DNA of 64,000 nucleotides. Source: Heterodera schachtii (Eukaryota > Nematoda > Chromadorea > Rhabditida > Heteroderidae). The stretch spans positions 2,470,754 through 2,534,753 of the forward strand of contig SIJG01000010.1 in the NCBI GenBank assembly GCA_023374025.1. The letters are read 5' to 3'. The notes below the pieces were generated by a model. It saw only the letters and a program-made list of their open reading frames with translations. It was not told the DNA's origin and did not search any database. Made by a program: the position numbers and the translations under genes. Below are positions 1 to 11,681 of this stretch, in pieces. Numbering within the stretch: position 1 is the stretch's first letter; every line of letters starts with the position of its first letter.

Positions 1-1470
1 ATGAATAAGAATACCAACTAACAAAAAACCGAGAAAAAGAATAAAATTCAATTTTTGTAATTAATTTGCTCAATAAAATATTTACATAGATTTTAATTTA
101 ATTTGAAAAAAACACTGATTTCCAAATTTTCGCCACTATTTTACCATTTTCGCATTATTTCGCAATTTTTATGCCCTTATTTAAGTACCTATTTTGTTTT
201 TGTTTTTCGCCCTAAAATCCGCCGCTTAATGATCAGGCAATACGAAGTATCGCATATGGTCACAATGAAAACCAAAATTATCAAGATTTGACCAATCATT
301 ACGTGCACTTCAATATGGAATTGACATGAAAGGCTTCGAAGAAGGAATTTAATGAATATCAATCGATTCTTAATCGATAAATCCACATAAATTTATTTTA
401 ATGAGAGCGCATATATTAGTAATCAGAGAGATAAAAAAAATACATTTTTAATATATTAATTTAAAAAAAATTTATTTAACCTGCAATTAATTATTGGTCA
501 GACAAATAAAAATATCGAAAGCTCGCCAACCACTGAATACTCACAGACTAGTTTACACGAAAACAAATTAGGCAACAACAAATATATTGTAAATAAAATG
601 ATAGACTAAAAGGTATGAAACATACAGACAAAATTATTATACATATTCAGTTTCAATTAAAACAAATTTAATATTAAATAAAATGGATTTTTTGCCATTA
701 AATATCTGCGCCTTATTTATAAATATAAAAAAAATAAAATTTATTTATTTCTTTTCTCTAAATTTATTTGAATTTAAAATCTGGGAATGGTTAAAACGGA
801 ACTGACTTTCTAATTATTTTTATTTTGCTATATGCCGAAATATAATTCAGTCAAAAATAAATAATAATTTTAAATCATATTAAACTATAAAATTCAAGTA
901 ATTGACACTTCTAGAAAACAACTAAACAAATTTTTTATTCATATAAATTATTCAGAACATATATTTATTATTATTTAGTTTATACTCTTTAATTTATTTT
1001 TGCCGAAATTGCATTACTATAAATGTTATTATATTTTAGTATTTTTCATTTTATATTTCAGTTTGTAACCATAAAAAAAAATCAAAGACCAGATGAAATA
1101 TATTTTTCCTTTGTATCACATTTTAAAAGCATCATGTACATAGTTTAACAAATATATTCTTTTCCATAAATATTTAAAAATTTTAATAAAATTCAAATTA
1201 TTACATATTAAATAATACAAATAACAAAAACCAATTTGAAATAAAACACTTTACTAATAAAAATATTTTATTATAAAAAATAACCAAAGTTTACATCTTT
1301 TCATTTTATAATATTATTGGTTTTTCTTCACTTTGACTATTCCATTGCTTTGTTTCACGAAGTAATTGACGATCACAATTAAATGAATTTATTTCATATT
1401 TATAATTATAATTTGTTAATGTTATATATTTATTTATAGATTTTTTAATAAAACCTTTTTTATCAAATTA
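1..1470. other. AT-rich stretch without recognisable gene
   Basis: Both strands show only short open frames of low-complexity composition. The 62-65 codon frames near 103-386 overlap each other on opposite strands and have no domain-like composition. No repeat end or RNA gene was recognised. Confidence 0.6.
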
Positions 1471-1478
1471 CTATGATA

Positions 1479-1564
1479 AAATTATATAATTATTATTTAT
1501 GAAAAATTCCCATACAAATAAAAAATTATATAATTATTATTTATGACAAATTCCCATACAAATA
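1479..1564. repeat. Two-copy tandem repeat, 42-bp unit
   Basis: A 42-bp unit containing TTATTTATGA and AAATTCCCATACAAATA occurs twice with a period of 44 bp (1479-1520 and 1523-1564). The copies differ at one internal base (GAAAA versus GACAA). Confidence 0.85.
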
Positions 1565-1669
1565 ATTTAAGATTTAATAAGAAAATGAGAGTAGAGATAT
1601 AATTTCAAAATGTTTTATTGAAGCCAAAACATATTTGAAGCTCAAAAGATAGAACATTAATTTGTTTTT

Positions 1670-2232
1670 CACATATTTTAATAACAATAAATATTTTAAA
1701 TGCAACAAATAAATTAATACCAACAGATAAAATATATTTATTAATAAGAAAAGAGCCCTTCACAATCACTCATCCGATGCGCCTCAATTTAGCATGAAAA
1801 TAAAATTAAATAATTATGCATTTAATACTGAAAATAAAAATAATGAATGAAATTATCTTTTACTTATTAAAAAATTATTAAAATTTATAAAATGAAAATT
1901 TATTTTTTAAAACAAACATATAATTAAATAAATGATAAAATGATAATTATGAAAAGGTATGAAAAAGCTTAATGTAATCAATCATAATGCTTTGGATGAA
2001 AATAAATAAATGTTTATATTTCAATTTAACAATTAATAATAATTTATCTAAATAAAAAAGAGAGAAATCAAATGAAAATTTAAAAAAAAAATACTGAAAA
2101 TTCATGTTTATTAAAAATTCTAAAATTAAATGAATTAATTAAAAAATAATATGTAAACTAAAAAAGGTTTTTTATTATTAATTTAACTCTAATTATGAAA
2201 CAATTATTTAATAGTACTTTAATTAATTTTAA
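1670..2232. repeat. Dispersed repeat family A, copy 1 (with GC-rich core)
   Basis: An AT-rich repeat whose left flank (CACATATTTTAATAA, TTATTAATAAGAAAA) and right flank (GCATGAAAATAAAATTAAA, GCTTTGGATGAAAATA) recur at 2930, 4185, 39735 and 44770. Between the flanks, at about 1754-1792, lies a GC-richer core of about 38 bp that is not conserved between copies. Read on the minus strand the core begins ATG CTA AAT TGA, so this copy has no usable frame. Confidence 0.75.
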
Positions 2233-2929
2233 ATATGTTTTAACTTTCAGAAGGCTCCAAGGTCAACTAAAATATTTAATATTTCTTTAATATTAAAAGA
2301 ATATGAAATTTAAATATAATTTTCAATTAGAAAAAATTATTATAAAGCTGTACCAAAAATTTATTATTTTTATTTCTTATAAAAAGCAAAAATAAATTAA
2401 ATATCGTAAATCTAAATAATAAAAAAATCGTTATGTTATTCGAATGACCTTGAATTTGCAAGTCACGATTAAAAATTTTAATAAATAAATTAAAAATTCG
2501 TTGGTTTTGCTGACATTCCGTTGTTTCGCGGCATGATATTATTCTTTTGATTGCGTATTCATCATTTAATTCATTTTGTATTCATCTGCAATTTATATTT
2601 CCTTTAATATTTTAAATATTAATTTATTCAGTTCTTTCTTAGTCTTTGAATTTTTGTAGATCTATTTTGTTTTTTCTTTTTGAAAATATTTTTTTAAATC
2701 AAAATTATAGGGGACTAATTTTTTCAAATTTGGATTAGTATATAAAATTGGAAAAGCCGAAAATTTTTTGAGGAAACTCTATGGGATAGAAAATAAATGA
2801 TAAATAAGTATTGTTCTCAGCTGTTACCCTGCAAAATTTGGTGCACCTCTGATCACTTCTCGAAAAATTATGAGGGACGAAATTTTCACTAAAATTAGAA
2901 GCCACAAATTAAAAATGTAATTATGAAAT

Positions 2930-3345
2930 TAATACTGATAAAATAATAATAATAAATAAATTTATCTTTACTTACAAAAAAATTATTAAAATTTATAAAA
3001 TGAAAATTTATTTTTTAAAACCCACATAATTAAATAAATGATATAATGATAATTATGAAAATGTATGAAAAAGCTTAATGTAATCAATCATAATGCTTTG
3101 GATGAAAATATAATGCATGCTTATATTTTAATTTAACAATTAATAATAATTTATCTAAATAGAAAATAGATGAAATCCATTAAATTTAAACAAAAATATT
3201 AAAAATTCAGGTTTAATAAAAATTCTAAAATAAAATGAATTAATTAGAAAATAAAAATGAAAAATAATTAATTTATAAAAAAAGATTTTTTATTATTAAT
3301 TTAATTCTAATTATGAAGCAATAATTTAAAATGGTAGTTTAATTA
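2930..3345. repeat. Dispersed repeat family A, copy 2 (right flank only)
   Basis: This matches 1830-2232 in direct orientation, offset by about 1.1 kb, including AATGAAAATTTATTTTTTAAAA, the AAAAGCTTAATGTAATC block and the AATTAATAATAATTTATCT block. The GC-rich core and left flank are absent. Confidence 0.75.
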
Positions 3346-3612
3346 AATAAATCAAAAAAAAGTTGACCAGGAAAGCCTTTAAAAAAGCGGAATGATCATA
3401 GATCTTACAATTAACGGCTTAATTAAGAGTTAAAAGGCATACAAATAAAAACCAAAATATAAATGCCATTAATCCGGTTTATTTTTCTTTCCCACAACAA
3501 ATGGGTCCCAATGGTAACTAAATTTTGAAATTAGCAATACAAGAAAGAAAATTTTGATTTTTCGCTAAACTTTACTATTGAATATCATTGGAAATTCACA
3601 ACTTATTTTCAG

Positions 3613-3736
3613 AATTATAGACAAAATGCAGGATCATTATTTTGGTTCCCACCTTTACCTTCATTACCCACATCCACAACAAAAGAAAAAACAGGAAATT
3701 TTCCTTAATGTTGTTGAACGGCAATATGTAGTTTAA
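3613..3736 (+). other. Exon-like segment, unidentified
   Basis: A segment of clearly lower AT content follows a plausible 3' splice site (TTATTTTCAG). One frame from ATG 3626 is open for 36 codons and reads as polar and His/Gln/Lys-rich; a second frame on the same strand is also open for about 30 codons. No family was recognised. It could be a decayed exon or chance. Confidence 0.2.
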
Positions 3737-4184
3737 AACTTAGCCAAATAGCAATTTAAAGGTTGGCTTAAGTTTTCATTATTCTTCGTAATACGGTATC
3801 TTTTCTGCAGTAATCAACATCCGATTTTTCCATTTTCTAGATGTATACGATCACCCTTTATAAAAGTCTAAAATTTTAATAAACAAACTGAACAGCAGAC
3901 AATTAAAATATTATTTTTGAAAAAAAATTTTTGAAATGAATAAACAACAAAATAATTAGTTGAGCAAAATAGTTTAAAGAAATGGAATGAACTCGTCTGA
4001 AATAAAAAAAAATTATAAAATTGTAACTAAACGAGAACTAAAATTAGCTTTGCTTCAAATTTTTTTTTGCTTATATTATAATTTTAAAAATGAAATTAAT
4101 AAAAAAAGATGAAAGTATTATTAATATTTTACTATTTAATCTACCCCCATTTAAAAATTTAAATAAGGCGGATTTGTTCACATA

Positions 4185-4410
4185 TTTTTCACATATTTTA
4201 ATAATATAAATATTTTAAAAGGCAAGAAAATAAAATTAAAATTCAACAGATAAAATATGTTTATTAATAAGGAAAAGGCCAGTCAGACGACAGCCTACAC
4301 TCCGACGAATCCACTTGCCATGAAAATATAATTAAATAATATTTAAAATCTATAACAATTTCTTATTGATAAAATAATAATAATGCATAATTCCAATATT
4401 TTTCATTAAT
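4185..4410. repeat. Dispersed repeat family A, copy 3 (with GC-rich core)
   Basis: Both family A flanks are present (CACATATTTTAATAA, then TTATTAATAAGGAAAA; CATGAAAATATAATTAAA) around a GC-rich core at about 4276-4319. On the minus strand the core starts ATG and reads like a broken hydrophobic leader interrupted by two stops. It shares GGATTCGTCGG with the core of the copy at 44.8 kb. Confidence 0.75.
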
Positions 4411-5673
4411 AACAACAACGATAAAAAATAAAATAATTTACAATTGCAGGTAATTATATATACTTGAAATTTTTGAATACATTTTTCCAAAATAAATAAA
4501 ATTTCAAAAATCAAATGGTCAAGAAAGAATATAAATTACAAAAATTTTGGTCAAGAAAAATAAAATATTTAGTGGAAAATTTTTGAACAAGTTGCCAAAA
4601 AATGTGACGTCAAAAAAGTTTTTCCATTGCACTTTTTGTTAAAAAATGGTGAATTTTACATGAAAAAATCTAAAAATCGCGAAATAAGGGCGATAATAAT
4701 GGCGAAAAGCCAAAATTTGGATAAAAACTTATTTTAGAGTCGAACACTCAAAATATCCTAGGGTGGAATAAGGGAGTTAAAACTTAAGTTTTTTGAACAA
4801 AAATGTATTTTTCGTGCATTTTTCGTCGAGTTAAAGCCGCAAAAATAAATAAATAAAAAGCTCTACTCTAATTAAAAGCAAACTTATTTAAATTAATAAG
4901 GAACAGATACAATCATATTTCGTAAATATATTGCAAATAAACAATTATCTTTTATACAATATTGCTTTGAATAATTAAGATTTTAAAAGCATAAATATTA
5001 TCAAAAAAATATTTATTTATATTGAAAGAATTTTAATTGATTATTTATAACTTTTTGAGACAGATTGTAAAATTTAATAGAAATATATCCCAATAAAACA
5101 TATGAATATTTGTAAATATATTTTTATATTGAAAAAATAAACAAAAGAATAATTGGAGAAACAAAGGAGCAACAAGTAGAGATATTCATGCAACAAGTGA
5201 AATCTTTATTAGGTAAAAATAAATAAACAAAAATAAACAATGATACAAAAATTTAAACTTAAAAGGAAAATATGAAAACATTAAATTTAAAAAATTTAAA
5301 CCAAAACGTAAAATTAACGAAGAAGATAAAAATACAAGTAAAAAATTTTTATCTGATCCGTAACACGTAACACCTTTCAAATACAGCAATAGTCGAGCCA
5401 AAAATCTTAAATGATCTTTAATGTGAATTTTAATAAAATTTAAATAGATTTATAGTGCTATAATTGTTAATAAAAGTTTACTCTTATTACCATTTTAAAC
5501 CAACTGAGGATACTCAAAAATACTATGAATTAGGATCAGAACAAAAGCTTGGCATGATTTTTTGAGGCAAAAAATCCCGAAATATGGGCCGAAATTGGGA
5601 GAAAAATATGGACAATTCATAGCTGTGTTGGAATAATTTCAAAATTTTGCACAGTTTTTATTAACCAAACTCT
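4411..5673. other. AT-rich stretch; no gene seen
   Basis: Slightly GC-richer patches lie around 4600-4860 and 5540-5630 but have no sustained reading frame on either strand. The minus-strand frame at 5186-5401 is a low-complexity Phe/Leu-rich reading of A-rich DNA. Confidence 0.5.
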
Positions 5674-5681
5674 TTTGGAAG

Positions 5682-6436
5682 CAGGGGTGTTATTTTACCT
5701 GGTAAACCCGGCATTTGCCGGGTTTTTGGGGCCCGTGCCGGGTTTTTGCCGGGTTTTTGAAGTTGCCGGGGTTTTGCCGGGTTTTGGTTTTTTTGCCGGG
5801 TTTCCTGTTCTATACTCATTTATTTGAATTTTATTAAACATTTCACCAAAATTAAGGGCCAACTATAGCTAACGTTCATTATTCAGGTTTGATTTATTCG
5901 ATCTCTAGTCTCTAGCTTAGCAGAATGTCGCAAAAATCTATTTCTGATTTCATTTCCAATGTTACTTAGGAGCTCGAGGGCGACCGGTTCAATAGGAAAA
6001 ACGTGGATGAAAAATGGGCGGCTATTTTCAAAAATCCTAATTTTGTCCTGCTCAAATCACTAGTCTCTGCAATTCTGTCAATTTTCCCTTCCAATTCCTT
6101 TTGTGAATCTGTCTTTTCTGTTCTCAAGAACATCAAAACGGACGAGAGGAATAGTATTGGCATACCTTTGTTGAATTCTCTTATTTCAATCAAATTCAAT
6201 TCAAAAATTTCGTGCCTAAATGTTCACAATTATTTTCTTTCATTGCCAAACTTGCTCAAACAGGTGAAAAGTGGTGATAAATATATTGTTTAAATGTTTT
6301 TGACGTTTTTTACAGTGAACAATTGACCTAAAAAAATTGCCGGGTTTTTGCCGGGTTTTTGAAAATTTTTGCCGGGTTTTTGCCGGGTATTTCAACTGGT
6401 TTGCCGGGTTTTTAGGTTTTGGCGATAACACCCCTG
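5682..6436 (+). mobile_element. Complete non-autonomous hAT transposon, 755 bp
   Basis: The element starts CAGGGGTGTTAT and ends with its exact reverse complement ATAACACCCCTG, a perfect 12-bp terminal inverted repeat of the hAT type. It is flanked by a perfect 8-bp direct repeat TTTGGAAG (5674-5681 and 6437-6444), the length hAT transposases produce. Both subterminal regions are packed with copies of GCCGGGTTTTT (about 5706-5805 and 6340-6412), the kind of subterminal motif hAT transposases bind. The interior keeps only fragments of the transposase gene, so this is an internally deleted derivative that would need enzyme supplied in trans. Confidence 0.93.
5925..6293 (+). pseudogene. hAT transposase remnant: start region plus C-terminal dimerisation domain
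   Basis: From ATG 5925 the frame reads 14 codons (beginning MSQKSIS), meets one TAG at 5967-5969, then continues open in the same frame for 107 codons to a stop at 6291-6293. The long part matches the hAT C-terminal dimerisation domain: an LLKSLVSAILSIFPSN segment, the ESVFS block, the DERNS block and a final LISIKFN, where the family typically has L..P.S...ER.FS......R..L and a terminal LI.IK.N. The BED finger and the RNase-H-like DDE core are missing, so it cannot be a working transposase. A plausible origin is an internal deletion joining the protein start to its end, followed by a stop mutation. It lies entirely inside the inverted repeats of the 755-bp hAT element. Confidence 0.85.
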
Positions 6437-6444
6437 TTTGGAAG

Positions 6445-8539
6445 CAATTACAATTTAACGACAAAACAAAAATGTTTTAAAATTTAGGCTAATTACCCGT
6501 ATCAAAAATATCTTTGATAGCATCAAAAAAATGACAAAATTTTTTTCAACCTCCAAGGAATTATTATTGAAATTTTTTAATTTTTCTAATTTCATACTCT
6601 ATTCACTTTTGAGTCATTTTTAGTGCTCTATCACTTGTTACCTATACAAATTGTATGTTTATTATTTCAACAAACAAATAAAATTTGTTTTAATTGCAAT
6701 AGATTTTTGTCAATATTTTCATGCATATAGTCTATCTTCATTTTGTTTATATTTATTATTTCATTATTTTATTAGAAATTTTTGTTTAAAATCCTATAAT
6801 TATATTTTATTTTGTTAATTGAATATCTTAATGTTCATTTGAATTTTTACCAATAGATTTATATATACTTTGTAAAACTTTTGCGTTAAATACTGCATAT
6901 TTTGTATAGTTTTTTATTACGTATTAGTCACTTCATTACTGATTATTCAAAAATTATTCATAATGTTTTCGAAGATTATTTTTTATTTTGATTTAAATTT
7001 TTTTCTTGGGCTTTAAGCTCGCAAGTTTATACTGAATTATTTCGCTTTTCCCATTTTTTTTACTTAAAATATATTTATATTTCAGCAAAATAATAATTTC
7101 GCAAATGAAATAAATAATTAGTTTAAAAGGTAAATTTATAAATTGCTTTTATTGATTTATAAAAATATTTCTTAATAATTTTCATAAAAATACATAATAT
7201 GGGGGGGGGAGGCTAAATAAAAAATATTACTTTGAAATTGGAAGAAAGGTAAATTTTGTAAAATAAAAAAAAACAAAAAATAAATAAATTGCGCAATGAT
7301 TTTTATTTAATTAAAAATAATAATTTTTAATTTTTTTTTCTTTGAAAAATCTTAGTTTAGTCCGATCCCAAATGAAATGCAAGTTCCGATCAAAAGTTTT
7401 TTCGTAATATAAGATATAAATTTCAAAAAATTGCAAAAATTTTCAGTAAAAATATTCTCTTCCCATGTCTCATACTCTCATGCTTTTAAACTTTTCCTAA
7501 CATTTCTGATCTCTGATCCCTGCTACAAAAATTGACTACTGATGAGTAAATTATTTAGTTTTTGAATTGGTTACTATTGTTTTGTTTATTTTTCTTTTTT
7601 ATATGATTTTTTTAAATTTATTATCGCATCCTTAATTTTGACTTTAAGCAAATATTTTTAATCCTTTATAGTAATAATTGTTTTTAAAGCAAATGTTAAA
7701 ATAAATTACGTTTGTTGCTAAATTTCTATTTTAAAAATATGAAATTGTATAATTTATTTATTTATTTCTTTTCTTTTATTTAATTAATTCTAAAATCGGT
7801 TTATTTAGTTTTTTTTTAATCTCTTTTTGCTCTTTCATTCACGAGCTCTTTTCTGTGATCGATTTATTTTTATTTCGATTCAATTGCTATTAATTTTGTA
7901 AATGATATGCTAAAATTTATTTTTTGAGTTTATAACAAATATTGTAGGCAAAATTATTAATTTATTGTCAATAATTAAAAAATGAATTTATTGCTATTTA
8001 AATTTTAGATATTTGAATAACAAATTATTATATTTTAGATATTTTAAATCAAGATTATTTTAGATTTTTATTTATAATTAATCTGGTATAAATTATATAG
8101 GTAGATAACAATTCCAACAATATTAAAATTTGCTATGACAAAATAATACCAAAATAAATTTACAAATTGTTAATTGTTAATTTATCATTAATTATTAATT
8201 ATTAATTTCACCCTCAATCCTTTCCCTTCTCCCGCAAATAATGTAATAATCAAACATTCATCAATTATAAAGCAATTTAGCAATATAATAAATTATTTCT
8301 CGCTTTCTGTCTTCTGAGATGATTATGGTTGCTCAAATGTTATCTTTTATTATTTTTAAAGATTTTATCCATTAATTATTTTCATATATTATTCATTGAT
8401 ATGTAAACTCCGCCCCTTCCTATGTAGTGACTTGAGAAAGAGTTTATTACCAGAAAATCTTGCAAAGCTTTTGTTTCTTCATCACAATTTGCTTTTAACC
8501 GGTTTCTCAATTGAATGATTTTTGTTTTAGAGAAAAGAC
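6445..8539. other. T-rich non-coding stretch
   Basis: The + strand is strongly T-biased throughout. It contains a run of nine G at 7201-7209, unusual in this AT-rich context. No reading frame, repeat end or RNA gene was recognised. Confidence 0.5.
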
Positions 8540-8700
8540 AATTTTTTTTTGAAAATTACGGATACGAATTTCGGATTACGGGAAATTACTGGGTTTTGGA
8601 CCCCCGTAATTACGGATTACGGATTTCCGTAATTGAGAAAATCGCCGTAATTACGGATTACGGATTTCCGTAACTGCAAATCCAGTTGCGTACAGCCCTG
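8540..8700. mobile_element. Isolated end of an hAT-type element with repeated TTACGGATTACGG motif
   Basis: Three copies of a TAATTACGGATTACGGATTTCCGTAA-like motif lead to the terminus GTACAGCCCTG at 8690-8700. Its reverse complement CAGGGCTGTAC is a typical hAT terminal sequence. The opposite terminus was not found in the window, so this is a truncated or solo end. A target duplication cannot be tested without the partner end (the 8 bp after the terminus are ATTTGAAG). Confidence 0.6.
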
Positions 8701-8708
8701 ATTTGAAG

Positions 8709-11333
8709 GCCCACAAAAAATTAAACAAAGAGAAAATAGCTGATAGTTTATTTTTAATTATAAATTAAATTCAAATAAATATTAATAAGTGAGTTTTCTT
8801 TTTTACTTGGTCATAATTCAATTGTTTATTATTTTGTTACGTCTTTTTTAATTTTATTTTTTTTCAAACAATTTTAAATTTGTGATTGGTTTATTAGTTT
8901 TATTCATCTTGATAAATAGTTTGCTTTTTGCGCAGCTTGAGCTCCAGATTTAATTTTTAAAATTTAAATAAAGAAAAAATCTTCTCGAAAATTTTGACTT
9001 TTATATAATTTTTTGATGTATATCATTTTTTTCTTTTTAATGTCTTTTTAACCAATCAATTAATTATTTCTTTATTTATTTAAATATTTAATTTTTCTAT
9101 CGTTTTGAATCGAATTAAAAAATTTATCAATAAAAATATCCCATATCCCAGAAATTTTTTTTGTATTGTATGAAATGAAATAATTCCTCTGTTGCTTCAT
9201 GTTGAAGATCTCTTGCTTTTCAATAAAGAAATACTATTATTACTAATTTTAAGTTAGGTTTACATAGTTAAATCGTTAGTATTATTGAACCAATTCATTT
9301 TATTATTATTGGTTTTATTTTAGATAATTAGTAAAATAATTTTTAATATTTTGAGGGTTTGGTTTTATCATCGGATGCGTATTATAAATTATTTTGTAAT
9401 GATAATTGAGCTTTTGTAAATATTTTTTAATAGATTTCTTTTCAAATTTTGTACACAAAAAACTTATAGTATAAATAATTATTTTGAAAGTTCATTTTTA
9501 TTCTAATAAAATCTTAAACGAATAAGGAAATGATATTTTTAACAAATGAAGTGATGTATTCGAATTTAATTAGTGTATTGGATTTTTGAAAAATCTAATT
9601 GTTTAATAAATTACTTATACAAAAATTATGAATTAGGCATGCGCATGAATTGAAAGCAAATCATTAGATAATTCTGTATAAGAATAATAAATTATAAATT
9701 ATTGGATTTCATATTAAGAATTTTTTATTTATTAATTATTATTATATTTAAAGAATTTAGAGAAGATTTAACTTTATTTAAACAAGAAATTTTGTTTGAA
9801 TTAAGATGATTTTTCTCTTAAATTTTATATATAGAGCTAGCATTTATTCAAAGTAAACTGTTTTTATTTTCATCAATTTTTGAGTACGTCATAACACCGT
9901 TAAATTTAATATGATATTAGTTTAATTTTCTTTTACTTGATATTTAAACTTTTTTTTATTTTTCTCATGGTAATGTGCGGGAATTTTTTGCAAGACTTTT
10001 TGTGCATGCATATACATTTTCATTTTATACTAATTTTGTAATATGTCTTTGGGTTCATTATTCCAAAGATAATTTCTCATTTCTCATTGATCGTTAGGAC
10101 GTGCAAAAATTAGTATATTATTTATTTAAATCTATTATTAATCGTATATCATCTATTTTATGATACACGCTTGGAAATTAAAAATTAATGCATTTATAAT
10201 TATTTTTCTTGCAAAATCATTTCATTGTATTTTTAAATGTCGTTTTTGTAATTTAGTATAAATATTGGGAATGAAAAAGTATTTTTCTTTTTAAATGAAA
10301 TTGCCGTATAAATTATAAATTAGAATTTTTTCTTTTTCAACTTTTTATTTTATCGATATTATTATTTAAATTTTTTACTGTATGAGTTTTTATTTATTAT
10401 TTGTTCATTTAAATATGATCATGCTTAAAAAATTAATATTTATATTTTCATCGTCCTGGTAAATTCAAACATAAAAAAAAATTAATTTATTATTTTATTG
10501 ATATACCGATGCCCTTTTATGTAATTGTTAAAAGATGGAAAATTTGTTTTGTTTTAGTTTTGAAATGAAATGACTTCTTCATGATTAAAAAATAAAAAAC
10601 AATTTAGAAATTAATTAATATAGTTAAATAGGAATATATAATTTAAAAAATTAAAAGTTACAATAAATCTTTTAATGTTTATTGCAAAAACAAAATTAAA
10701 TTTAAAAAATGCTAGTAAAAAAACTTTTATTTTTTAAATATGATGAATATTAATGAAAAAATTTATTGAAATAAAATATTTAATTATAGTCATATTCATG
10801 ATAATATTCAAAAAAATTTTAAATTTGATTTACAATTATTAATGAAAAAATAAAAAATTATAATAAGCACAATATTTTAAAATAATAGAATTAAAAAAAT
10901 ATGACTATAATATATATATATATATTTTCTTAAATAAATAATTTCTCAGTAAATAGTCAGAGATTAATTTATTATTTTAATGTTAAATATTTAAAAATAA
11001 AAAATCATTTTAAAAACCATATAATTATAGTTTATTAAAACTAGTAAATAAAAATTTATATTACTTAAATAGCCTAACTGATGGAATAAATTGTGGGTTT
11101 AAATTATAATGAAAATGTTGCAAATAATTAATGTTTCATTGTATTATAATGGCATTTCATTTTATTGTAAGAGAGAGCAATGCCAACTCAATAAGTATTT
11201 ATATTTCTTTTAATCCATTTATCTATTGAATAAGTATTAGGCTTTAATATGAGTATTAAAATATTAAAATTAGTTTTTTAACTTTTCGAGATATAAGAAA
11301 TTAAAAGTGGGGCATTACTTATTTGTCACCCTG
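8709..11333. other. AT-rich non-coding stretch
   Basis: T-rich on the + strand to about 10.6 kb, then A-rich. A partial match to the repeat at 22276 lies at 9885-9970 (shared ACACCGTTA and TTTAATTTTCTTTTACTT-like blocks). A short (TA)n run lies at 10911-10926. No gene was recognised. Confidence 0.5.
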
Positions 11334-11600
11334 TAATTGGAAGTTGACTTAATTCTGAGCAAGAGAAATAAAGAGGTAGAAGAATGAATATTATTTTGAA
11401 CAGACAAAAGATTATTTTAAATTTTAATTCAAAATATAATAGAAAAGTTTCTAAGAATTAATTTTTATGTAAAAAAACAATAAGAAATGAAAATAAAAAA
11501 GATTTATTTACTAATATGGAAAGGTAATTTAAAATTACATTAAAACAAGGCGAAGTCAATTATTATAATTAAATAATTTTATCAAATTATGGAAAAAAAT
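11334..11600. repeat. Dispersed repeat family D, copy 1
   Basis: The sequence recurs in opposite orientation at 22276-22563. Shared landmarks include GAAGTTGACTTAATTC, ACAAAAGATTATTTTAAA, AAAACAAGGCGAAGTCAATT and ATCAAATTATGG. The copies are diverged by substitutions and small indels; no open frame is shared. Confidence 0.7.
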
Positions 11601-11645
11601 ATATTTTTGAAAACACTGCTAATTACCCAATTAGTTAGTTGTTGT

Positions 11646-11681
11646 CACTCTCTCTATCTCTCTGTTTCTCTCTCGCTCTCT
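11646..11681. repeat. Pyrimidine (CT)n microsatellite
   Basis: A 36-bp run made of CT and CTCT units with a few interruptions (ATCTCTCTG, CGCTCTCT). Confidence 0.8.

Noticed and set aside
5966..6199. 77-codon minus-strand frame opposite the hAT dimerisation domain
   Set aside because: It is the antisense shadow of the recognised domain on the + strand.
6240..6464. 74-codon minus-strand frame with repeated Pro-Ala-Lys-Thr
   Set aside because: It is the reverse reading of the GCCGGGTTTTT subterminal repeats of the hAT element.
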